A stretch of 59,006 nucleotides of DNA from an uncultured Porphyromonadaceae bacterium (GCA_902493335.1 CABUPJ010000017.1:1-59006), one strand, 5' to 3'; shown: positions 1 through 8,279, counted from the first letter of the stretch. Numbers and translations are program-made. Notes: generated from the letters alone by a model not told the origin.

Positions 1-45
1 CCGCGCCGATGGTACTGCGAAAGTGGGAGAGTAGGTCACCGCCCC
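1..45 (+). rRNA. 5S ribosomal RNA, 3' end only
   Basis: The first bases match the conserved 3' part of bacterial 5S rRNA (GGTACTGCGAAAGTGGGAGA followed by GTAGGTCACCGCC). The 5' part lies outside the window, so an rRNA operon ends here. The exact 3' end is estimated to within a few bases. A strong terminator follows directly. Confidence 0.9.
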
Positions 46-51
46 CTCTAC

Positions 52-90
52 GAAGCCCGGAGAGACATCAGTCTCCCCGGGCTTCTCCTT
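52..90 (+). terminator. Intrinsic terminator of the rRNA operon
   Basis: GAAGCCCGG (52-60) pairs with CCGGGCTTC (77-85); an inner stem AGAGAC/GTCTCC closes a four-base ATCA loop. The hairpin is followed by the T-rich stretch CTCCTTTATAA. It lies directly behind the 5S end. Confidence 0.85.
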
Positions 91-109
91 TATAATAAAG
101 TATATTATC

Positions 110-1231
110 ATGAAAGCTATTTTACCAATTGTCGTTGCAGGCGCACTGAGTGTTGGCGCGTGCACAAACAGGGAAGCAGCGGATGCTTCTCACGCCGGAC
201 TGACGCTTATCGTCGGCAGTTATTCTGAGTTGGGCGACAGTGCTCTGTATGTCTATAATTTTGATGCTGACAGCGCAAAGACCGATTTGCTCTATCGTCT
301 GCCGGTGGCTAACGCTTCGTTTGCGGCGATTGGTCAGGACGGGACAGTCTATGCTGTTTGCGAGAGTGACGAGGCTAATTCTACGATAAACATTATTGCC
401 CCTGATTCGGTTGACAGACGTCTTAGCGTGGTTGACACACGCCTTGTCGGCTCGTCATCGCCATGCTATGTAGCAGTGAGTCCCGACGGCCGTTATGTGC
501 TGACGGCTGATTATGGCGGCGGTACAGTTTCGTTATTCCCGATAGCGGGCGGCCGATTCGCAGGCGGTGTCAGGCACGTGGCTTTTGAAGGGCATGGTCT
601 TGATTCTGTACGTCAGGCTGCTTCTCACGCACATTGCGTCGCTTTTACGCCTGATAAGCGCTATCTGCTTGTCGATGATCTCGGTCTTGACAGAATCCAT
701 ATGTTTGCTATCGGGGGAGACAGTCTTATTGCAGACCGGTCTGACCGCGATGTCGTCATCAGACCCGGTTCTGGTCCCCGACATATCACGTTCAATGCAG
801 CCGGCACTATGGCTTATCTGATTAACGAGTTGTCGGATGAGGTGACAGTGTTGAGTTATGATGGCAGTGAGCTAAAGCCTGTGCAATATATTGCTGCAGA
901 CACTGTCGGTGCGCGTGGAGCTGCCGATATTCATCTGTCGCCTGATGGTAGTCATCTTTATGCGTCGCTGCGATTGAAAAATGACGGCATTGCAACCTTT
1001 GACGTCGACAGTGTCAGCGGATTACTGAAATACCGCAGTCATACTCCGACTTCTGTTCATCCCCGTAATTTCACTTTTTCGCCTGATGGCAGATATATGT
1101 TGGTTGCCTGTCGGGATGGAAATGTCGTGGAGATTTATGAGGTTGGCGCTGATGGTTCGCTTACTGATACCGGTCGCCGTATTACTCAGACAAAGCCCGT
1201 CTTCGTGGCCTTCTATCCGGCTTTTTCGTAG
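110..1231 (+). CDS. Lipoprotein lactonase, 6-phosphogluconolactonase-like beta-propeller
   Basis: A 373-residue protein with a lipoprotein signal peptide: hydrophobic residues 4-17 and a lipobox ending at Cys18 (VGAC). It should be membrane-anchored and face the periplasm or surface. The rest is made of repeating propeller blades with recurring SPDGRYV / TPDKRYL / SPDGSHLY / SPDGRYML motifs, as in the YbhE-type lactonase family (seven-bladed propeller). Family members hydrolyse 6-phosphogluconolactone or related cyclic sugar esters; the substrate of an exported form is not known. It stands alone between the rRNA terminator and its own terminator at 1256-1300. Family assignment is firm, the reaction is inferred. 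Confidence 0.8.
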   Translation: MKAILPIVVAGALSVGACTNREAADASHAGLTLIVGSYSELGDSALYVYNFDADSAKTDLLYRLPVANASFAAIGQDGTVYAVCESDEANSTINIIAPDSVDRRLSVVDTRLVGSSSPCYVAVSPDGRYVLTADYGGGTVSLFPIAGGRFAGGVRHVAFEGHGLDSVRQAASHAHCVAFTPDKRYLLVDDLGLDRIHMFAIGGDSLIADRSDRDVVIRPGSGPRHITFNAAGTMAYLINELSDEVTVLSYDGSELKPVQYIAADTVGARGAADIHLSPDGSHLYASLRLKNDGIATFDVDSVSGLLKYRSHTPTSVHPRNFTFSPDGRYMLVACRDGNVVEIYEVGADGSLTDTGRRITQTKPVFVAFYPAFS

Positions 1232-1255
1232 AAAGTCATACAGTAATATTGAAAG

Positions 1256-1300
1256 CGAAGTGTCGATTCTGATATAAAGGAGTCGGCACTTCGTTTTTTT
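1256..1300 (+). terminator. Intrinsic terminator after the lactonase gene
   Basis: CGAAGTGTCGATTC (1256-1269) pairs with GAGTCGGCACTTCG (1280-1293), with G-T pairs, followed by seven T (1294-1300). In the other direction the same hairpin lies about 60 bases downstream of the leftward promoter at 1365-1396 and may also stop that transcript. Confidence 0.85.
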
Positions 1301-1325
1301 ATGCAGTCAAAAAATTGAATTCGCG

Positions 1326-1349
1326 AAATCATTATCTCTTTATAAGAGA
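1326..1349 (+). repeat. Left inverted repeat of the invertible segment
   Basis: This 24-base arm matches the reverse complement of 1534-1557 at 22 of 24 positions; the mismatches are the 7th and 8th bases. Its core ATCTCTTTATAAGAGA is itself a short palindrome (ATCTCTT/AAGAGAT with a 3-base spacer), so it also forms a hairpin when transcribed. Confidence 0.85.
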
Positions 1350-1364
1350 TACTTTTTAATGGCG

Positions 1365-1396
1365 CAAATTTACGAAAATGTTGCGGTATCTGCAAA
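1365..1396 (-). promoter_or_regulatory. Bacteroidetes-type promoter pointing away from upxY
   Basis: Read on the minus strand: -33 TTTG (1396-1393), 20 bases, -7 TAAATTTG (1372-1365). This is an exact match to the Bacteroidetes consensus. Predicted start is about 1357, just before the hairpin at 1350-1334. The same -7 box, spacing and hairpin recur at 46644-46708 in front of locus B. Confidence 0.8.
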
Positions 1397-1533
1397 AATA
1401 TTTGAAGGTTAGCTATTGTTAACTGGTGTGCGCCATAGTGGTTGCGCAGACTCTGTATAATACAAATTAATGAAAGCGATTGGCTGTATGTCGGCTAACT
1501 TATCCATATATTGCAATTTACGATTAGTGACGC

Positions 1534-1557
1534 TCTCTTATAAAGAGATTGTGATTT
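1534..1557 (-). repeat. Right inverted repeat of the invertible segment
   Basis: Reverse-complement partner of 1326-1349 (22/24 identical). It ends 21 bases before the upxY start codon, so after inversion it would form the 5' hairpin of the capsule transcript. Confidence 0.85.
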
Positions 1558-1578
1558 TATCGCATATCGACTCCTTTT

Positions 1579-2175
1579 ATGAGCGGCGTAGTATTATCTG
1601 ATGGCGTTGCGGCGGTGCCCTCGGGCGTTGACGACGCCGTAGGCGTAAGCGACCGCAAATGGTATGTCGCTATCGTAGGCAATAATCGCGAAAAGTCGGT
1701 GGCAGAAAAGCTTGAAACCTTGGGTTTTGAAAGCTTTGTAGCTTCGCAGGAAGAACTTCGGGTGTGGAAGAACGGGCGGCGTAAGACCGTCGATCGAGTA
1801 CTCCTAACGGCAACTGTTTTTGTGCGCTGCACCGAATCTGAGCGCCGTCGCATTGTTGTCAATCTCCCGTATATCAACCGCTTTATGACCGATCGCGCTG
1901 CGAAGTCAGACGCTTCTCTCAATCGACCTCTTGCGGTTGTGCCTGATTCACAGATGGCTGCATTACGTTTTATGCTCGGACAGTCTGACAATCCTGTCAC
2001 TTTCAGCGGTGACTATGTCAGGGGACAGAACGTCAGGGTCGTGCGCGGCAATCTTCGTGGGCTTGAGGGGGAAATCGTCTCTTTAGCCGACGGCAGTAGT
2101 CAGCTTGTTATCGTCATAGACGCTCTCGGCTGTGCCAAAGTCCATATCAATCCAATTGATGTCGAACGTATCTGA
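1579..2175 (+). CDS. upxY: UpxY-type NusG-family transcription antiterminator, locus A
   Basis: A 198-residue NusG paralogue of the Bacteroides capsule type. Residues 27-115 form the NGN domain with family features WYVAIVGNNREKSV, WKNGRRKTVDRVLL and VFVRCTESERRRIV. The C-terminal KOW-like part contains VRVVRGNLRGLEGEI. Known UpxY proteins bind RNA polymerase in the leader of their own capsule operon and prevent premature termination. The gene is first in the locus, as expected, and follows the invertible promoter. It overlaps the next gene by 17 bases. With the promoter in the present orientation the gene should be poorly expressed. The start is the first ATG after the right repeat. Confidence 0.9.
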   Translation: MSGVVLSDGVAAVPSGVDDAVGVSDRKWYVAIVGNNREKSVAEKLETLGFESFVASQEELRVWKNGRRKTVDRVLLTATVFVRCTESERRRIVVNLPYINRFMTDRAAKSDASLNRPLAVVPDSQMAALRFMLGQSDNPVTFSGDYVRGQNVRVVRGNLRGLEGEIVSLADGSSQLVIVIDALGCAKVHINPIDVERI

Positions 2176-2941
2176 TATAGAGGCTTCAACGCCTTTGGTA
2201 AAAGCATCGTTCAGCCGCTATGACCGCATCGATGTTGATAGTCTCGTCGCACTCGACGGCCTTATTGCGCTCTCACAGATTTATCAATATCGTAGCGAGT
2301 ATGCCGCAATTACCGCTGACTCGGATTGCGTTGCCGAGGCGTCATTTTGCGGACGTCGTATTAGCGCTGTCGCCGACCGCATCAGTCTGCTTTATCATAC
2401 TCTACGTGATACAACGTCATGCGTCCGTGCTCTCGAGCATTTGCGCATCCTTGAATATGGCTATAGTCTCGACCATCTCAAACTCTTTGTCGACCGGCAG
2501 TCTGAAGTCCTGCTGCGCTCGAAGCATCTGACAGACGCCGACCGCCTGATGCTTGCCATCATTAGCGGTGACGATGATGACCGTCTCGTGAGGTTTGCAG
2601 AAGTATGTTCCGGTCGTAACCTCGACGTTGCATCCGCCCGTGCGCTCCTCACCGCAGCCGCAATTGTGCCTGATAGAATCCGGCTCGACGTAGCGACAGA
2701 ATGGTTTGAAAATGAAGTCGGACGACTTATGCGGTTACAACCATCATCATTGAGCACCGGCGATTTGCAGTTGATTGGCCTTGCGCCCTTGATCTGGAAC
2801 GCATTACCGTCCATGCGCCCCACACTCGGATCACTTGCGACTCTAAATCCTCACGCCGACCTCACAGCCGACATGACAATTGCCGCCCACCGGGCCTTCC
2901 TCGTCCTCACCTCACTCATCGCCTCAATCACAGCGGCATAG
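2159..2941 (+). CDS. Unknown protein in the upxZ position of locus A
   Basis: A 260-residue protein that I do not recognise. It starts inside the end of upxY (17-base overlap), so the two are translationally coupled. An upstream in-frame ATG at 2132 would give 9 more residues, but the ATG at 2159 gives the tighter arrangement. The sequence looks soluble and largely helical, rich in Leu, Ala and Arg, with no signal peptide and no clear membrane segment. In B. fragilis the gene after upxY is upxZ, which inhibits the UpxY proteins of other loci; position suggests a similar job here. At 260 residues it is longer than the usual UpxZ (roughly 160), and I see no motif that proves homology. Confidence 0.65.
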   Translation: MSNVSDIEASTPLVKASFSRYDRIDVDSLVALDGLIALSQIYQYRSEYAAITADSDCVAEASFCGRRISAVADRISLLYHTLRDTTSCVRALEHLRILEYGYSLDHLKLFVDRQSEVLLRSKHLTDADRLMLAIISGDDDDRLVRFAEVCSGRNLDVASARALLTAAAIVPDRIRLDVATEWFENEVGRLMRLQPSSLSTGDLQLIGLAPLIWNALPSMRPTLGSLATLNPHADLTADMTIAAHRAFLVLTSLIASITAA

Positions 2942-2977
2942 TCTCTCGAATATTACCCCAAATTCAAAAAACAATAT

Positions 2978-3952
2978 ATGAAACCAACAGTATTAGTCAC
3001 AGGTGGTGCCGGCTTTATCGGCTCTAACCTCTGTGAGCACCTGCTTGAGTCGGGCTACCGTGTGCGTTGTCTCGACAACTTTGCTACAGGCCACTGGGAG
3101 AATATCATCCCCTTGATTGAGCGCTTTGGCGCGCAGTTCGACATGCAGGTAGGTGATATCCGCGACATCGAAGCCTGCCGCAAGGCGGTCGATGGCGTCG
3201 ACACCGTCTTTCATGAAGCAGCTCTCGGCTCGGTGCCACGTTCGATTAAAGACCCAGCCACGACCAACGATGTCAATATCGGTGGCTTCCTCAACATGCT
3301 CATTGCCGCGCGCGATGCCGGCGTACGCCGTTTCATTTTTGCTGCTTCGTCAAGCACTTATGGCGACAGTGCGTCGCTGCCAAAAGTAGAGGATGTCATT
3401 GGCAAACCGCTATCACCATATGCCATCACGAAATACGTCGACGAACTTTATGCTGACGTCTTTGCCCGCACATACGGTACTGAATACATCGGCTTGCGAT
3501 ATTTCAATGTCTTCGGGCGCCGTCAGGATCCCAATGGCGCATATGCCGCAGTCATACCGTTGTTTGTCAAGAAATTCATGGCGCATGAGGCTCCCAACAT
3601 CAATGGTGACGGCGAGTATAGCCGTGATTTCACGTACATTGATAATGTCATTGAGATGAATATGCGGGCCATGACGACGACAAATCCGGAAGCAGTCAAC
3701 CAGATATATAATACGGCTTTTGGTGAGCGCACTACACTCAACCAGCTTGTCGGTTATCTCAAGGAATATCTTTCGGCCTATGACCCGGCTATAGCCGCTG
3801 TTGAGCCTACGCATGGTCCTAACCGCGCCGGCGACATTCCCCACAGCCTCGCTTCGATTGACAAAGCCCGCAGACTTCTCGGATATGATCCGCAATTTTC
3901 GATGCAACAGGGCCTTAAACAAGCCTGCGAGTGGTATTGGAACAATCTCTAA
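2978..3952 (+). CDS. UDP-GlcNAc/UDP-GlcNAcA 4-epimerase, WbpP/TviC-like
   Basis: A 324-residue extended short-chain dehydrogenase. The N-terminal Rossmann motif is GGAGFIGSNL (residues 8-17); the catalytic pair is Tyr148 and Lys152 in SPYAITKYVDELYADVF, with Ser/Thr upstream in AASSSTYG. AALGSVPRS is typical of WbpP-type epimerases acting on N-acetylated UDP-hexoses. The next gene is a TviB-like UDP-GlcNAc 6-dehydrogenase, 17 bases downstream. As in Vi antigen synthesis the pair should make UDP-GalNAcA from UDP-GlcNAc. Cytoplasmic, precursor step for the locus A glycan. Confidence 0.85.
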   Translation: MKPTVLVTGGAGFIGSNLCEHLLESGYRVRCLDNFATGHWENIIPLIERFGAQFDMQVGDIRDIEACRKAVDGVDTVFHEAALGSVPRSIKDPATTNDVNIGGFLNMLIAARDAGVRRFIFAASSSTYGDSASLPKVEDVIGKPLSPYAITKYVDELYADVFARTYGTEYIGLRYFNVFGRRQDPNGAYAAVIPLFVKKFMAHEAPNINGDGEYSRDFTYIDNVIEMNMRAMTTTNPEAVNQIYNTAFGERTTLNQLVGYLKEYLSAYDPAIAAVEPTHGPNRAGDIPHSLASIDKARRLLGYDPQFSMQQGLKQACEWYWNNL

Positions 3953-3969
3953 CATCATAATTTAATACA

Positions 3970-5244
3970 ATGGACAAAGAAATTAAGATTTGCGTGATAG
4001 GCCTCGGCTATGTGGGCCTGCCGCTTGCACGACTCTTTTCAACAAAATATCCTACCGTCGGTTTTGATATGAACGCACGCCGCTGCGAGGCCCTCATGGC
4101 CGGACACGACGCTACTCTTGAAGTCAGCGACGAATTGCTTCAGGATGCTATCAACAATCACGGTTTCCGCTGCACCGCCAACATCGACGACATCCGAGAC
4201 TGTAACTTCTACGTCGTTGCCGTACCGACGCCCGTCGACGAAAACAACAATCCCGACCTCACACCCCTCTACGGAGCCAGCGAGACTGTCGGCAAAGTCA
4301 TCAAACCCGGCGACATCGTGGTCTATGAATCTACAGTCTATCCCGGTGTCACCGAAGACGAATGTATCCCCGTTGTAGAACGTGTCAGTGGTCTGAAATT
4401 CAACAAAGATTTCTATGCCGGTTATTCGCCAGAGCGAATCAACCCCGGCGACAAACTCCACACTGTCGAAAAAATCAAGAAAGTCACCTCAGGTTCAACA
4501 CCCGAGATCGGCCGCCTTGTCAACGATGTTTACAGCAGCGTCATCACAGCAGGCACACACCTCGCACCCTCAATTAAAGTCGCCGAAGCCGCCAAGGTCA
4601 TCGAGAACTCGCAGCGCGACATCAACATCGCTTTCGTCAACGAGCTCTCGAAAATCTTCACCCTAATGGGTATCGACACGACCGATGTGCTCGAGGCTGC
4701 ATCGACCAAATGGAACTTCCTCCCCTTCAAGCCCGGACTCGTCGGCGGCCACTGCATCGGTGTCGATCCCTATTACCTTGCACAATGCGCCCAGCGCTAC
4801 GGTTACAACCCTGAGATAATCCTCGCCGGACGCCGCATGAACGACGGCATGGGTGCCTATGTTGCCGACCGCGTCGTCAAACTCATGCTCAAGAAAGGCA
4901 TCCAGGTACTTGACAGCCACATCCTCATCCTTGGCTTTACATTCAAAGAGAACTGCCCCGACGTGCGCAACACCAAGGTTGTCGACATCGTCAAGGCTCT
5001 CAAAGAATATAATCTCAACATCACTATCTACGATCCCTGGGCCAATCCTGCCGCCGTCGAGCGCGAGTACGGCCTTACTGTAGTCAACGAACTTCCCGCC
5101 GGTGAGAAATTCGACGCCGCCATCGCCGCCGTCGCCCATCGCGAATTCGAAGGCCTCGACATCACAGCCCTCCTCAAACCGAAACATGTGATTTTTGATG
5201 TAAAAGCCACTCGTCCTCGCCAAGAGTGCGACGGCAGATTGTAA
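3970..5244 (+). CDS. UDP-N-acetyl-hexosamine 6-dehydrogenase, TviB/WbpA-like
   Basis: A 424-residue NAD-dependent nucleotide-sugar dehydrogenase with the full family layout: N-terminal NAD fold starting CVIGLGYVGLPLA, VAVPTPVDENNNPDL, YESTVYPGVTE, the catalytic Cys262 in GGHCIGVDPYYL, and the C-terminal domain with LGFTFKENCPDVRNTK. It oxidises C6 of a UDP-N-acetylhexosamine twice to the uronic acid. Together with the preceding 4-epimerase it points to GalNAcA or GlcNAcA in the locus A polysaccharide. It is the last gene of the GC-richer conserved head of the locus; a terminator hairpin and a fall in GC follow. Confidence 0.9.
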   Translation: MDKEIKICVIGLGYVGLPLARLFSTKYPTVGFDMNARRCEALMAGHDATLEVSDELLQDAINNHGFRCTANIDDIRDCNFYVVAVPTPVDENNNPDLTPLYGASETVGKVIKPGDIVVYESTVYPGVTEDECIPVVERVSGLKFNKDFYAGYSPERINPGDKLHTVEKIKKVTSGSTPEIGRLVNDVYSSVITAGTHLAPSIKVAEAAKVIENSQRDINIAFVNELSKIFTLMGIDTTDVLEAASTKWNFLPFKPGLVGGHCIGVDPYYLAQCAQRYGYNPEIILAGRRMNDGMGAYVADRVVKLMLKKGIQVLDSHILILGFTFKENCPDVRNTKVVDIVKALKEYNLNITIYDPWANPAAVEREYGLTVVNELPAGEKFDAAIAAVAHREFEGLDITALLKPKHVIFDVKATRPRQECDGRL

Positions 5245-5263
5245 TATAGTCATTTACACTTTT

Positions 5264-5305
5264 AAGTACTAAGCGGAGTATAGAATCTCTTCGCTTAGTG
5301 CTTTT
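5264..5305 (+). terminator. Intrinsic terminator inside locus A
   Basis: AAGTACTAAGCG (5264-5275) pairs with CGCTTAGTGCTT (5292-5303), one G-T pair, followed by TT. It sits in the 182-base gap between the dehydrogenase and the AT-rich part of the locus. UpxY-modified polymerase would be expected to read through it. The rest of the gap holds no clear promoter. Confidence 0.65.
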
Positions 5306-5426
5306 GCCAATCGTTAATACGATTTTACTGTGTTTAGTTGGTTGATTTAGTGGGTGTTGCGTTTTTAAGAAAAATGAGATTTATACTTTATAGAGTAAAA
5401 GTTGGCTTGCGTTAAAGTAATGTATT

Positions 5427-6296
5427 ATGATTAAGGCCATTGTAAGGGATTGGACTAGTATTCTTTCGATTGTCGTTTCATATCTTTGTTATGCAATTGG
5501 AGATTTGTCAATGGTTGATACTATTGACAAAGCGCCGATTGCATTTCGTTGGCTCAATGTAGAAAGTTATAATAGCATCGTAGAGCACAAGGGCTTATGT
5601 CTGTTTTTGACGATTGCAATTTTTTTAGTAACTATTGTAATATCGAAGCGTAAGACCCATAACGATCAGCGACTTTGGCTAAAAAAATTTCTCAAACATC
5701 TGACTAATCAACATTTGGCGGGAGGAAACTATAATACAAGAATAACGATTTTCAGTGAACAACGAGGCTGGCGTTTCATACTGCCATATTTATTAAAGTT
5801 TATATGTCGTGATGCGCCAGGCAGTATAGTACCTAACCCCTTTAAAAAGTATTTGTCGATTTACGTCAGATATTGTTCGATAGATGATTCAAAATCAAAT
5901 ACGTTTTTTAGAATAAATAATGACCCGCAGGCAAAGAGTACAAGCATAGTCGCGGAATGCTATAAAACAGGCGAAACCAAGACTTGCTCTACTGAATCAA
6001 TTCAAGATATAAAGCTACCTACGGATTATAGAAATCTCAGTAGATCAGACAAAAAGCGTGTAGATAAATATATGAAGGATTCCCATATTTCAGACTATGA
6101 TACGCTATTGATGATACACTCAAAGTCAAATTCAATATTAGCGATGCCAATTCGTCCAGAGGATAAGCGATGGGGAGTCATAGTTTTCGATTTTACCGGT
6201 GATAATAATGTAATAGATTTCAAGAGTAGGATTGGAGAGGATTTACTTCTAAATTATCAAAAAATAGTCCAGTTTACAATACAGCTAATAAAATAA
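5427..6296 (+). CDS. Unknown two-helix membrane protein with GAF-like C-terminal domain
   Basis: A 289-residue protein. Two hydrophobic helices lie at about residues 10-28 and 54-72; the rest is soluble and probably cytoplasmic. The end (about 200-289) contains a stretch around LAMPIRPEDKRWGVIVFDFTG that resembles the sensory GAF fold; this is a pattern impression, not a proven domain. The second gene of the pair follows 3 bases after its stop. It lies between sugar-nucleotide genes and the flippase, yet shows no glycosyltransferase or transporter motif. It could be a sensor/regulator or unrelated cargo. Base composition is AT-rich like the following cargo genes and unlike the preceding four. 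Confidence 0.55.
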   Translation: MIKAIVRDWTSILSIVVSYLCYAIGDLSMVDTIDKAPIAFRWLNVESYNSIVEHKGLCLFLTIAIFLVTIVISKRKTHNDQRLWLKKFLKHLTNQHLAGGNYNTRITIFSEQRGWRFILPYLLKFICRDAPGSIVPNPFKKYLSIYVRYCSIDDSKSNTFFRINNDPQAKSTSIVAECYKTGETKTCSTESIQDIKLPTDYRNLSRSDKKRVDKYMKDSHISDYDTLLMIHSKSNSILAMPIRPEDKRWGVIVFDFTGDNNVIDFKSRIGEDLLLNYQKIVQFTIQLIK

Positions 6297-6299
6297 GTT

Positions 6300-6692
6300 A
6301 TGTGCAAACTTCAAGTTATACGGAGGCGAGATTCTGAAATACTGAGTGATATTACTCGCGAATGTCCGGAACTTCGTAGAATATCAATAACAGATATTCC
6401 ATATTACCTCACCATAAACTATTTGGACGATAAGATTGAGTATACATTTAAGTATATCGATCATCCTGATTCTAAGAAATGTTCATTTAGTCAATTTGAA
6501 ATTGTATACGGACATACGACAGGCAGGGTATATTCCTTTATCGTAAATATTGAAACAGAAAGAATTGAGAACAAACTTTGGATAAAGTTTATGAAAGAAA
6601 TAAGTGAATCAGAATTATTAGAAAAAATACAATTTGAAAAAATAGAGATATATCTGAAAATCCTACAATCATGTGATACGTCAAACGACTAA
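6300..6692 (+). CDS. Unknown 130-residue protein paired with the two-helix protein
   Basis: A small soluble protein without signal peptide or membrane helix, rich in Ile, Glu and Lys, with alternating beta-like segments (YYLTINYL, IEYTFKYI, YSFIVNIETERI). It starts 3 bases after the preceding gene, so the two are likely coupled. I do not recognise the family. It is probably a partner of the GAF-like membrane protein rather than a glycan enzyme. Confidence 0.5.
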   Translation: MCKLQVIRRRDSEILSDITRECPELRRISITDIPYYLTINYLDDKIEYTFKYIDHPDSKKCSFSQFEIVYGHTTGRVYSFIVNIETERIENKLWIKFMKEISESELLEKIQFEKIEIYLKILQSCDTSND

Positions 6693-6752
6693 GCAGGATG
6701 ATATCAAATTTGATATTTTAGTTGTAAATCTTTTTATTGAGATTGGTTAGCA

Positions 6753-8279
6753 ATGCAACCAAGCACAAGAATTGCTGTAAATACAGTCGCCCAGTATCTA
6801 AGAACTATAATAAATGTATTTCTTGGGTTGTATAGTACGCGGTTGATATTACATGCTTTAGGAAATGAGGATTATGGTATTTATATGCTTGTGGCAGGAA
6901 TTGTTGGAATGTTATCATTCCTTACTAATGCCATGTCTATAACAACACAGCGTTTTCTTTCATTTGAACAGGGAGCAAAAAATGAAGAACGTCAGAGCTT
7001 AATATTTGCCAATAGTCTGATAATGCATGTGTTATTGGGCGTTTTGGTGTTTATCTTCCTTGAAATTGTAGGATTATTTCTATTTGAAGGAGTTTTAAAT
7101 ATTGCGCATTATCGAATAGCGGCAGCTAAACAAGTATACCATATATCTTTAGCGATGGTATTTGTATCAATATTAACGTCTCCATTTAGAGCTTGCCTTG
7201 TGTCGCATGAGAATCTTGTGTTCATCTCCATTATAGACGTGGTAGACGGATTATGGAAGGTAATTATAGCAATAATTGTGACCAACATACATATTGACAA
7301 ATTAGTTCTATACGCGTATTTGACATTGGGTATTTATATATTTGCGTTCGTGAGTATGTATATATATACATTCTTAAAATATAAAGAATGTAACATTCCT
7401 AAGTATGAGCAGTTTAGCAAAACGGTGATAAAGGAATTGGCGTCATTTGCCGGATGGTCGTTGTATTCTTCAGCCTGTATCGTCGGCAGAAACCAAGGAA
7501 TTGCAATAGTCTTGAACCGTTTTTTTGGTACAGTAATAAATGCATCATATGGAGTAGCCGTTCAAGTTAGCGGCGCGTTAAATTTCATAGCATCTTCGTT
7601 GTTGATGGCTTTTAATCCGCCTATTTCAAAAGCGGCTGGCCAAAATAATATAGATCGGATGTTTAAACTGAGTATGACGGCCAGTAAAATGTCTCTTATA
7701 TTGATGTGTATGTTTGGCATTCCTCTTTTGTGCAGACTTAGTGATATACTGAAATTGTGGCTTGGAGAAGAACCTGAAAATGCGTCGTTGCTGTGTTCTG
7801 TCATAATGATATCTGCAATTATAGATCAAACTACTTCGGGTTTAATATCTGCGAACAGGGCATTGGGTAAACTTAAATTATATTCATTGACAGTTGATTC
7901 TATAAAACTATCGGTTATACCGATATTAGCATTATGCCTTTATTTTGGTGTTAGCATAGAATATGCTATATGGTCTTATGCTATAGCAGAATTATTAAGT
8001 GCAGTTACGAGGCTCCCGATATTGAAACGTAATGCGAATTTAAATATTGGGGATTGGTTTAAGGCTATTTATATAAAAACAATCTTACCTATTGTCTTTT
8101 TGCTTATTATAAATTATGTCCTGAGTTTTTATCCTTTCAATGTAGTCATATTGGTGACTGAAAGTATAGTGGCGTCAACTATTTATTTAATAATATGCTA
8201 TTTTGTAGCATTTAATAAAAACGAACGGGATAGAATTGATAGTTTAATCGGTAAGTTGCTTAAACTTCGTGTTAAATGA
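6753..8279 (+). CDS. Wzx-type polysaccharide flippase
   Basis: A 508-residue polytopic membrane protein of the MOP/Wzx superfamily, with about 12-14 hydrophobic helices. The N-terminus (NTVAQYLRTIINVFLGLYSTRLIL and GNEDYGIYMLVAGIVGML) is typical of Bacteroidetes O-unit or capsule-unit translocases, which move undecaprenyl-linked repeat units to the periplasmic face. It overlaps the downstream polymerase by 4 bases (ATGA). Locus B has a homologue at 42739-44298, so each locus has its own translocase. Confidence 0.88.
   Translation: MQPSTRIAVNTVAQYLRTIINVFLGLYSTRLILHALGNEDYGIYMLVAGIVGMLSFLTNAMSITTQRFLSFEQGAKNEERQSLIFANSLIMHVLLGVLVFIFLEIVGLFLFEGVLNIAHYRIAAAKQVYHISLAMVFVSILTSPFRACLVSHENLVFISIIDVVDGLWKVIIAIIVTNIHIDKLVLYAYLTLGIYIFAFVSMYIYTFLKYKECNIPKYEQFSKTVIKELASFAGWSLYSSACIVGRNQGIAIVLNRFFGTVINASYGVAVQVSGALNFIASSLLMAFNPPISKAAGQNNIDRMFKLSMTASKMSLILMCMFGIPLLCRLSDILKLWLGEEPENASLLCSVIMISAIIDQTTSGLISANRALGKLKLYSLTVDSIKLSVIPILALCLYFGVSIEYAIWSYAIAELLSAVTRLPILKRNANLNIGDWFKAIYIKTILPIVFLLIINYVLSFYPFNVVILVTESIVASTIYLIICYFVAFNKNERDRIDSLIGKLLKLRVK

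Larger units (their letters stand above)
1326..1557. other. Putative invertible promoter segment, locus A, OFF orientation
   Basis: The gap between the lactonase and upxY (1232-1578) contains a segment bounded by inverted repeats at 1326-1349 and 1534-1557, enclosing 184 bp (1350-1533). The only good promoter inside reads leftwards, away from upxY. Inversion at the repeats would place it about 40-50 bases upstream of the upxY start codon. Phase-variable capsule promoters of this architecture are established in Bacteroides fragilis; the assignment here is inference from sequence layout. No recombinase gene is in the window. Confidence 0.75.

Noticed and set aside
1326..1557. Inverted repeats as ends of a small insertion element
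   Set aside because: The 184-bp interior has no transposase or frame, no flanking target duplication is visible, and it contains a promoter next to upxY, which fits an invertible switch better.
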